Below, piece after piece: positions 56,446 through 64,000 of a stretch of DNA of 64,000 nt (positions are counted from its first letter, which is position 1; each line of letters opens with the position of its first letter). The notes below the pieces were generated by a model. That model was not told the DNA's origin. It saw only the letters and a program-made list of their open reading frames with translations, and did not search any database. A program made the position numbers and the translations under genes. Source of the stretch: Fragilaria radians (taxonomy: Eukaryota; Bacillariophyta; Fragilariophyceae; Fragilariales; Fragilariaceae); contig CAAAJI010000018.1 in NCBI GenBank assembly GCA_900642245.1, positions 273,737 through 337,736 on the forward strand. The letters are read 5' to 3'.

Positions 56446-57170
56446 AAGAGTTCATGTTAAGGAATTAAGGAACAATATAGCTTTTGCAGAGCTATTGATT
56501 GCAAATGAATGCAATATCTGCCTGGGAATTGTGAATTCCAGCATTTCAGAGTAGATGCCAGAGGGTGATGCCTGCTTAGCCTAGAAGAATCTTGTGGCAA
56601 AGTTTGAGCCAGTGATTAAGGCCAATCTAATCAAGATGAATCCGAGAGTAGATTGGATTCTGGTCAAGATCCAGACAAGTGGATCCAAAATCTAGAATTG
56701 ATGAGTAGAAGACTGCGGATTCTTGGGAATACCATGTCAGAGATAGATCTCATAAAGACCACAACAAGCGCAATGGGTGGAGATAGGCAATCCAAAAGGA
56801 ACTCCTGAGCATGGAGAATGTGGAGTGTGGTCCATTATGGACTTGGAGAATGTGCCAAAGGGAAGAAATCTGATTGGAAATCAATGGTTGTTCAAGGAGA
56901 AGCGTGATGGGGCGTTCAGAGCCAGATTGGTGGCTCTTGGACACTCCCAAGTGGCTGAAATTGATTTCTTGGATCATTTCTCACCCGTTTTGTACAATGC
57001 AAGCTTTCAAATCATCCTTCTCATGATTCAGAAGCTGAATCTAGTAGCCTGGTCTTTGGACATCAAGACAACTTTCCCGAATGGAGACCTTGTGGAGGAG
57101 ATCTAAATAAAGATTCCCAAAGGGTATGCAGAAGTGCATGACCCTGAAAAAGCTACTTTGAATAAGCCTT
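56446..57170 (+). mobile_element. Copia-type retrotransposon remnant (gag joined to RT)
   Basis: Plus strand. A gag fragment runs from about 56455 (AFAELLIANECNICLGIV, EGDACLA, KNLVAKFEP, then DPDKWIQNLELMSRRL and ILGNTMSEIDLI) to about 56755, broken by stops. Within 40 bases it is followed by the start of an RVT_2 reverse transcriptase: VWSIMDLENVPKGRN, LIGNQWLFKEKRDGAFRARL, GHSQV, DFLDHFSPV, LNLVAWSLDIKT and IPKGYAEVHDP. Protease and integrase are missing. It covers the N-terminal RT half, complementary to the minus-strand fragment at 45.6-46.6 kb. It is inactive. Confidence 0.82.
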
Positions 57171-58182
57171 ATTTTATTGATTAAGGCATTAAAGGGATAG
57201 GTTACCTGAAACAAGAAAACACTGAGATCCATACATTAAATTAAGTTAGCAAATGAAATATCTGGTGATGGAATTCCTTTTATTTGTCATTATCCTAAAA
57301 TAATTCTACGCTTGCAATTGGGTAAAATACTGGTAAATAAACCTGGAAGGGCATGGAGGTGTGCAACAAGAATTGAAATGTTGGTCTAAACCAATCCAAG
57401 TTGTTCCAATTCAAGGCAACAATTATACATGACAGTTGAAACAGAGGAGGATGAGTTGAGCTCAGATGCCTTAATCAAAGGATGCAAAGGTTTTAATTTT
57501 AGGCAACAAAATAAAAATATGAACCTGACAGCTTTCAAATATATTTTCCATTTCCCATTCAACAACAACTAAAAAAGTAGGATATGTTTTCACAGATAGA
57601 GGTTTAGAAACGTTGAGCAAGCTCAAATTTAAGATTTGATTTAATCATTACAACCTCACTTGAAAAAATGGAGATCATCATTTCTGCTCAAAGTACATTT
57701 TTTCCTCTATTTTCTCTGATAGGTTCACTCAAGATGAAGACCCAAACTGGTTCAAACAATATTGACTGTTGTCACTTATTCTTTTCCTGATTCTATGAAC
57801 TTCCAAGCAAAAGAATATCCAAACTTTCAATTCAACACTTAATTATTCCACAACACATCCGCATGCCTACGTGTCTTGAACGGTGAATAAAAAGATACAT
57901 TGTTATGCAAGTCATTGCAGTATCTCAGAGAGATATCCCCTTATTTATAATTTTGACATCTAGAAGTTGTTTACATTTGTATTACCACAACCAAAGAAGG
58001 CCTCAAGATGGAGCCATGACGTTTGTGAACGTCACATCACTACATCCCATGTTTGGTTTGACATAACCAATTGACTTGAAATTCTGTAGTAACATTATCA
58101 CGGAAGAGGAATAAAGAGAATTATGTTGAGAATATTGAGCGGAAAGATTTAAGATAACTTCTTTGTCTTCTCTTCTTTTGAT
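57171..58182. other. intergenic, no supported gene
   Basis: About 1 kb of AT-rich DNA following the Copia remnant. It may include decayed element sequence, but none can be read. Confidence 0.45.
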
Positions 58183-59049
58183 TTAACTAAAGTCAAATTG
58201 CTCTTTGATTGCTCCTTGCCTCTTCCAAAGGGCATTTCCCTCTCGAATATTCCCTGGTTTACTTGTTGCTTGAGGAATCGAACTTGAACACATCTTCACT
58301 GCCATGTCTAATTTCAATCTAGTTTTATCCGGTTTTTCCACGTAAACTAGATCATATCCTAAGTTCTTCATAGATGGTAACCAATCTCGACAGAAATCGT
58401 TCTGAACATCCTTATACGTTGATACAAGATCAAAGTAAACTTCTGTATACAGATAATCTACAGGCCGATGGCGTAAGTCATCTCCAGCTGAAAGGATGAC
58501 ACTCCAGTCATGTCCTTGAAGGTCTGTCTTCAGGTATGGAATTCTTTGTATTCGCTTGGGTATAGCTTGTAAGATTTGTCGTAAAGTAACTGTCGGTACC
58601 ACGAAAAGTTTTCCGTCCTTTTTCCCTGTATTCCAAATAGATTTCTTGCTAGGCTGAGATAACGAAGATGATCTACCATTTTTGTTGTACAAGTACATTG
58701 ATGTTAAACCTGAATGAGGTGAGACAGCTGCTGGAACGACAAGTAGCAGAGGATGAGGATTAATATTGCATGCAACAATGGGCTCAAAGGCTAATGTAAT
58801 TGCGCTTGAGGCATAGTTTTGAGGGGGCAGTATCGGATCTAAATTGCTTCCCAAATTTATAAAAACCGATGAAAGATGAGGAGGAAAGTCTAATCCAGGC
58901 ATTGAGGTTGATGTTTTCAAGGATTCTAATTGATCTCCTTTCATAGCTTTCAAAGTTACTATGTATCCCATTAGACAGGTGAAGGCCAATGCAAGTGCAA
59001 TCACGGCGTAGAAGAACTGCTTTAAAGGAATCATCATTCGAAGGTTCAT
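58183..59049 (-). CDS. membrane-anchored FkbM-like methyltransferase
   Basis: 288 residues from the ATG at 59047-59049; the longer frame begins at TTG. A signal anchor lies at about residues 10-32 (FFYAVIALALAFTCLMGYIV), giving a type II, lumen-facing protein. The rest resembles FkbM-type SAM-dependent methyltransferases (PF05050): FINLGSNL in place of the usual D-x-G-x-N motif, AFEPIVACN, VPAAVSP, the VPTVTLRQIL block, then LKTDLQGHDWSVILSAG matching LKIDxEGxE-xxVLxG. The usual Glu in the last motif reads Gln-Gly-His-Asp. FkbM-like enzymes O-methylate sugars and other acceptors, so a Golgi glycan role is possible. The family call is fairly secure; activity is inferred. Confidence 0.75.
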   Translation of the reverse strand: MNLRMMIPLKQFFYAVIALALAFTCLMGYIVTLKAMKGDQLESLKTSTSMPGLDFPPHLSSVFINLGSNLDPILPPQNYASSAITLAFEPIVACNINPHPLLLVVPAAVSPHSGLTSMYLYNKNGRSSSLSQPSKKSIWNTGKKDGKLFVVPTVTLRQILQAIPKRIQRIPYLKTDLQGHDWSVILSAGDDLRHRPVDYLYTEVYFDLVSTYKDVQNDFCRDWLPSMKNLGYDLVYVEKPDKTRLKLDMAVKMCSSSIPQATSKPGNIREGNALWKRQGAIKEQFDFS

Positions 59050-59855
59050 TTGACAAACAGACCAATCGTGTAAGTCACTCAATTGGCAAGTTGTTGTCAA
59101 ACATTAAGCCTTCTGTGCATCGAGTAGGGTATAGACTGTGTGAATAAAATCGCTAGGGATATTGCTAATTCAGTTTTCTCGTCGTAACACAATAATTCCA
59201 TTCTCAATTAATTCAAAATTAGCTATAATGTTGTCAAGACTTTCAGTTGTAAAATCTAGACGACGCAAAGTGGATAACTCTAATTGCGATCTTCAAAACA
59301 TTCAAAATAAAAATAAGAATAATCCTTAAATTGAGGGAAAAGATCGTTCCTGCAATACTCATAACTGGTTTAATCAGCATTAATCATATGGATGAATAAC
59401 ATTGTTGTATGTTTGGGATGACTATTAAAAATGCTAATCTTTCTTTTGACTAAATATTTTAAAGTTTCACACAAAAAAGATTACACAGAATTACAGTTAA
59501 CAGAACAATGATATAAACTTTTCATCAACAATAACATTATTTTGATTTTTCACAATAGCATTTATTTTCTAACAACAGCAACAATCGTTGACGTTCCAAT
59601 AGCAACAGCAATAATGACTTCTACAACAACGACAACAACACAAAAAGCTAAATATGAATGTAAAGCGTAGTGATAATAGGAGAAAAAGTGAAATGTCTAC
59701 TATAAACGTCTTGATGTCAATTTTAAATCAATCAATGGTATAGTTTACTTCATAGCATAGACTGTTCTGTGATATTGAATACATTTCAACTCGATTATGG
59801 TATCATGCATTAAATTGGCTAAACTGCGTTAACTTAATTACTGAATCTTTGAACC
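59050..59855. other. intergenic with CAA-rich run
   Basis: About 800 bases between two minus-strand genes. A low-complexity caacaa/caacga run at about 59565-59642 is present. No gene was recognised. Confidence 0.5.
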
Positions 59856-60776
59856 TTAAACAGTTTTTTTTTTTTCGATAATAGTAATTGCGTCGGTATT
59901 TCCAAACATTTCATCCCAGACGATATCGTACTGCATAACGATGTTCAATCCATATTTTATGGCATCTCTGGCTACATTTTCCTTAGAGTTAGCATTTCTT
60001 TGGTGTGGATTTTCTGGATCCTCACCCAACAAGTCAGGTTTAGAACAAAACCCATTTGGAAACATTAAAGGACACTCGGGTGTTTGAGAGTGATGAAGAA
60101 AACCTAATGCACCTGGGCGCATAACGCGCGACATTTCCTTTAAGTACGAGGCAATCACTTCTTTGTCGAACTGTGCCATGGAATCAAAGCTATACACGAA
60201 AGTGACATCGCTTATTCCGCTGGGTATTGTTAGGCCGTCGGTTTTGTAAAAAGATGCCTGCGGAAATTTCGAAAACCTCTTCCGCAAGAAGTTGACATTA
60301 TCTTGATTAATTTCGACACCAACAACTTGACTCGAAAAATTAAGCAGTCTCTCTGTATTCCTGCCATGGCCAGGTGCTATCTCAAGAACATATCTGAAAT
60401 CAGCATTCAACGGGAGAAAAGGCATGATGAACTTGTTCCATTGGTTACTCATATCTCTTTCGGCTAGAGAAAAGTAATACGAATTGCCGGATGCCTGTGA
60501 CCTCAATAAGTTTTTACGCACTCTATCAGTGAAGTTTTTAGTTGATTCATCCAAGCCTCTGCGCGCCTGAACTTCTATTTCAGCGTACAGCATTTTCTCA
60601 ATTTCATTCTGAGTATTTCTAGCTCGAAATGCCGTTTGTCGTACAAATGCGTCAGTTGTGGTATCGACATTGTCAAGATGATAGAAATTGTTGCAGCAAA
60701 GTATGAGCATTGCAAGGAACAATTTGTACCGATCAGGTACATGTCGCATTGAAAGAATCGATATGAGAGTAGACAT
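59856..60776 (-). CDS. class I SAM-dependent methyltransferase
   Basis: 306 residues from an ATG at 60774-60776. A weak hydrophobic segment near residues 18-30 (LFLAMLILCC) could be a signal anchor. The methyltransferase fold starts near residue 120. Motif I reads VLEIAPGHGRNTERLL, the acidic end of strand 2 is VVGVEINQDN, motif II/post II holds FYKTDGLTIP, and motif IV is VTFVYSFDSMAQFD. This is the Methyltransf_11/25 type. Substrate cannot be predicted. It lies about 0.8 kb upstream of the FkbM-like gene on the same strand, so both may act in one pathway, though this is only positional inference. The C-terminus ends in a Lys-rich tail. Confidence 0.82.
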   Translation of the reverse strand: MSTLISILSMRHVPDRYKLFLAMLILCCNNFYHLDNVDTTTDAFVRQTAFRARNTQNEIEKMLYAEIEVQARRGLDESTKNFTDRVRKNLLRSQASGNSYYFSLAERDMSNQWNKFIMPFLPLNADFRYVLEIAPGHGRNTERLLNFSSQVVGVEINQDNVNFLRKRFSKFPQASFYKTDGLTIPSGISDVTFVYSFDSMAQFDKEVIASYLKEMSRVMRPGALGFLHHSQTPECPLMFPNGFCSKPDLLGEDPENPHQRNANSKENVARDAIKYGLNIVMQYDIVWDEMFGNTDAITIIEKKKTV

Positions 60777-61402
60777 GCTATGCCTTTATATGGGCGATGA
60801 TAACAAATGAATCTTCGAAAGAGTTGTAACGATTAAATGAAACAAAGGAGGATTGTGATTATCTCATTCGCGATTATTTGAAAGGTCACGTGCAGATTAT
60901 TAGGGGCTATTCTTCTAACGAAGAATAAATCATTCGCGATTATTTTAAATTCCAAGTGCACGGTAGCGCTTGACGAAAAACACAGTGCAAACCAGATTTC
61001 CAGTCTCCTGCCTATAGCCCTATTAAGTTTTCTTTTCCGACAATACAATTACCACTTTGAATGCATTGTATGAAAATCCATGAGACTTTACTAGGATTGT
61101 TTATTAGTCTCTCCTGAACATTCATGTTACATTCTATCATCATCCATTTTCCCCTAATCACCACCATAACAGCTATTGAAAAATTTGTTGAGTACATCCA
61201 TGACAAGAACAATAATTGTATCGCTGTCAGACGGATTATCTTTCTCGCAGTTTTCCTGCATGGGTCCCTAAATTCCAAACTTTTCAAAATTTATGTATAC
61301 ATTGAATCTGAAAGAGCCAGATGGCAAAGTCGTGCAAGTTGCATGCCATGCTATCTACTCCTAGTTGGGACTGCGGCATATGCTTTGCGGTATGTTTTAG
61401 TA
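60777..61402. other. intergenic up to the transposon end
   Basis: About 600 AT-rich bases. Frames around 61012-61402 on both strands are not convincing as genes. A short direct repeat (cattcgcgattattt at about 60867 and 60931) is present. Confidence 0.45.
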
Positions 61403-61426
61403 ACGTAGAGTTGCAGTTTATGGCTG
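61403..61426 (+). repeat. left terminal inverted repeat
   Basis: 24 bases beginning acgtagagttgcagtt; 21 are identical to the reverse complement of 62387-62410. Two similar subterminal blocks (accagtttttagcc at about 61430 and accagtttttggcc at about 61515) lie just inside and may be transposase-binding repeats. Confidence 0.88.
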
Positions 61427-61542
61427 TACACCAGTTTTTAGCCAAAAATGAAATCTATCCAATAATGTGACAAATAAAAAAATAAAGGATTTTGGTTGGA
61501 TAAATTTTGTAGTCACCAGTTTTTGGCCGATTTCACAAAATC

Positions 61543-62125
61543 ATGCTGAAGAAAAAGGTTTTCAGCCAAGAAGACTTAGATGAAGCTGTTGAAAAGTATC
61601 TTGGGGATATAAAGCTAAGAGTTGTATATAAAGCATTTCCCAATGTTCCCAAGAGAATCATTTCTTGTTTGGCAAAGAACAAAAAAGATGGAATTGAAGC
61701 AAAAAGGCCTGAACCTCTTCCAATTTAGTCTGTGGAAATAGAAGATGATCTCAAGGCCTGGATTGTTGGCATGCAGTGTCAAGGCTTCCCTGCCTCCAGG
61801 GATGCCATACTTATCAAAGGTAATGAACTCTTTCATTCAACATTTGGGAACTCTTGTCAAGTTGGTTTGTTGAAACGTGGATGGTTGAAGAGATTCATTT
61901 AACAACATCCAATACTGTGCTTGCGAACTGCACAAATTTTCAAACTTGACAGAGTAGAAGCCTCATAAGAAGGTCTCAAAACTCTCTTCTGTGAGCTATC
62001 ATAACATTGTATTGTACAAAGTCAAATCTTGCTTCTCCCACCAGCCGCTGATAGAGTTCCCAAGAGACACAAAACACTAGATATCCAAAACTGACTCTTT
62101 AATAGAGACCAACTCAATAAATTCT
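61543..62125 (+). pseudogene. broken pogo-type transposase N-terminal region
   Basis: A single continuous frame with stops at about 61726, 61900, 61966, 62005 and 62087. The reading between stops keeps the family order: psq-like HTH, Trp-Ile-x2-Met-Gln...Gly-Phe-Pro-x-Ser-Arg of the CENP-B HTH, Lys-Gly-x-Glu-Leu, Gly-Trp-Leu-x-Arg-Phe, His-Pro-x-Leu and LRTAQ. The catalytic domain has been deleted. Confidence 0.8.
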
Positions 62126-62386
62126 AGTTTAGACAGTTATGTCAGAAAATATATCTCAATACATACATGAGTTTCTAAATTCTTCCTTAAATTGAATTGA
62201 ATAATGCATGTATGAAATCCAGCAATAAACTGCTGATCATCTTTCACATCCTTTGTTTCTGCCCAACTTTAAGCATCGATATCTGAATGCAGAAGGAATT
62301 CTTATGCATGCCACATAAATCATTCATTAAACAATGATGTTATATATCTATTTGTATCTATCGCTTTTCCTTATGGGTACAATTTC

Positions 62387-62410
62387 CGGCCATAAACTGC
62401 AATTTTACGT
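62387..62410 (-). repeat. right terminal inverted repeat
   Basis: Reverse complement begins acgtaaaattgcagtt and pairs with the left repeat, followed by the TA target-site duplication at 62411-62412. Confidence 0.88.
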
Positions 62411-62412
62411 TA

Positions 62413-64000
62413 CCTTTAGAAACATCGGAAGAAGATGGTTTGTCTTTGAAGCATGCAAAAAAGTATAAATATGACTCAGAAATGATATTTTAAAATGCAT
62501 CTCCACCATTGGATTGTTGTCACAAGTATTTACCTTTCACATCCGCCCTTAAATCAATTGTAAAGCGTAGTGTGACGTTGTTTCGATATCCACTCCATTT
62601 GATAGTGAAAGTCAAGGTTATTTCCTCAAATGAATTACTTTTTTAAATATTTTTTATTGTTGCCACTTTTAGGTCATTTTTGTACTTCAATGCATTTAAA
62701 CTTGCTATCATTGCCTCATTGATTTCTCAGAGATTGAATAGGGTGCGAAAAAGTACTAGAGTCATATAGAAAACATCTCCAAACAGTAGAACCCAAAAAA
62801 GGCTGCTCGCTATGTCATTATGAACGTATCTACATTCAACTTTCATATAAACAAAAATTTCAAAATGTTGACCTCAACAGCATCTTTGTTGCGATGGATA
62901 TTGAAGATCGCACAGACTAAATCTTATTTTGGTAGAATGTATTTTTTATTGTCTTAGCTAGCTACAATAAAGACGTTCAAATTTCAAGTCATGTTTGTCT
63001 TACCAACCATTCAACCGATTTTTGGAAAAACCTTTTACAGAAGTTAATTAATTTTGAAGCATTCATGTGCATATCAGAGTGATGGAAATGTAATTCTTGC
63101 AACTGATTGGAAAGGAACAATTAGAAATGCGGAAAAGGAAGAACAGTTAAGTGAAAGTCCATCCGGAAGTTGTATTGGAAGTCTTACAGCATACTATCAA
63201 CAGAGTAAAGAAATAAATTACTGTCAGAATTATGGTTTTAAAGCCTGCTCTGATCCAAATCTTGCCTGAATTGTTAATAGTAAGGTACTGCTGTATACTA
63301 TATTATCCATGACGTATAACAGTGACAGTAGCTAGGTCCAAAATAGCGTGTGTTTGAATCGCATATTCTGTCAAAAAAGTGTTTTGCATTTTGGTGAAAT
63401 TTACTTAGCTTCCACTAATAATCTCTTTAATGCCAAACAAGACCATTGTTCTTCAGAATCTCATGCCACGTTAGCTATTTGAGGGCCAGTTCAGAATGTC
63501 TATCGTAAACCTTAAGGGTATCAATACCATGGAATATTATTTTTACATAGAATCTAGAGAAGGTTCACAAGGGTAGAGAATAGCAAAATAAAATTTTGGC
63601 CTGATAAATTACACAATTAATCTATTTTAGCATAGTTTAATATTAGTCTAGAACCAACTTATCAAACTAGTTCGCAAAGCCTTTGGTATACATGGAAATG
63701 TAGTAAGACTTCGTAACCGCTTACTGAAATATTTGATACATAAGAATTTACGAAAATGCCTTTTAACGTGAAAAATGACATGTATTGGAATTCAGATCTT
63801 AAGAATCTACTAGTGAAGAATCAGTGTGAAAGAATATGTTCTTGAAGTCAAGACATACAATGCAATAAAAGGAGCAAAAGGAATCAAAGGTAATGCGTGA
63901 TTATGTAATAGCCTTTTCAAGGCTCTTGTGACTCGTCCAATGTAATAAACCTAGTTGAGGGACTAAATAGTAAATTGTTATTGGAGTGTAGCTTTTTGTT
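62413..64000. other. intergenic to window end
   Basis: About 1.6 kb with no confident gene. A 71-codon frame at 63054-63269 starts at TTG and has no recognised domain. AT-rich throughout. Confidence 0.45.

Larger units (their letters stand above)
61403..62410 (+). mobile_element. pogo/Tigger-like DNA transposon remnant with TIRs
   Basis: A 1,008-bp element flanked by TA on both sides (61401-61402 and 62411-62412). Its ends are inverted repeats: the first 24 bases (acgtagagttgcagttta...) match the reverse complement of the last 24 with three mismatches. Inside, one plus-strand frame from the ATG at 61543 encodes a pogo-type transposase N-terminus. It has an HTH-psq-like segment (VFSQEDLDEAVEKYL to IISCLAKN), then a CENP-B/Tc5-type HTH (LKAWIVGMQCQGFPASRDAI, GWLKRF). 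At least five in-frame stops interrupt it, and the DDE catalytic domain is absent. It is a decayed, internally deleted copy of the Tc1/mariner-pogo superfamily. Confidence 0.85.

Noticed and set aside
63054..63269. 71-codon frame near the window end
   Set aside because: Starts at TTG, lacks a domain and has no supporting context.

Overview
The window looks like nuclear DNA of a diatom (Bacillariophyta). The organism call is inference. It rests on short GT-AG introns (about 50 to 190 nt), AT-rich intergenic DNA, helicase-associated-domain proteins, a plastid presequence with an 'SAF'-type cleavage motif, an EXS protein, Copia-type retrotransposon debris of the kind common in diatoms, and prolyl 4-hydroxylase and bilin-reductase genes. 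No bacterial-style operons are present. Many open frames begin at GTG or TTG, so starts were moved to the first sensible ATG, and exons were joined by hand wherever a splice pair kept frame and domain continuity.

Layout. 1-11 kb: a possible ankyrin relic at the left edge, a three-repeat helicase-associated protein, a RING-H2 coiled-coil protein, a Cys-rich single-pass membrane protein and an EXS-domain transporter-like protein. 11-21 kb: a plastid-targeted HopJ-domain protein, a three-exon prolyl 4-hydroxylase, a ferredoxin-dependent bilin reductase on the minus strand, and a Pumilio RNA-binding protein on the minus strand, followed by a sequence gap next to an AAAGG tandem repeat. 21-32 kb: repeat-rich intergenic DNA, an eight-exon helicase-associated-domain gene with a 22-residue tandem repeat, then a cyclic-nucleotide-dependent protein kinase on the minus strand. 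33-45 kb: a 1,409-residue PAS-LRR-receiver fusion divergent from the kinase, a multipass membrane protein and an unrecognised Ser/Thr-rich protein. 45-48 kb: Copia debris and a second gap. 48-56 kb: an EGF/Ig-like membrane protein, an unknown two-exon protein, and two ribonuclease-inhibitor-type LRR genes that converge with 2 nt between their stop codons. 56-64 kb: a second Copia fragment, two membrane-anchored methyltransferase-like genes, and a decayed pogo/Tigger-like DNA transposon with terminal inverted repeats and TA flanks.

Functional themes are signalling (kinase, PAS-LRR-REC), RNA control (Pumilio), tetrapyrrole and plastid biology (bilin reductase, HopJ), and secretory or cell-surface proteins (P4H, EGF protein, methyltransferases). 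The genes are independent eukaryotic units. The only physical linkages that suggest co-regulation are divergent pairs (kinase / PAS-LRR-REC; 52 kb protein / LRR) and convergent pairs (LRR / LRR; P4H / bilin reductase). The most unusual single object is the PAS-LRR-REC protein.
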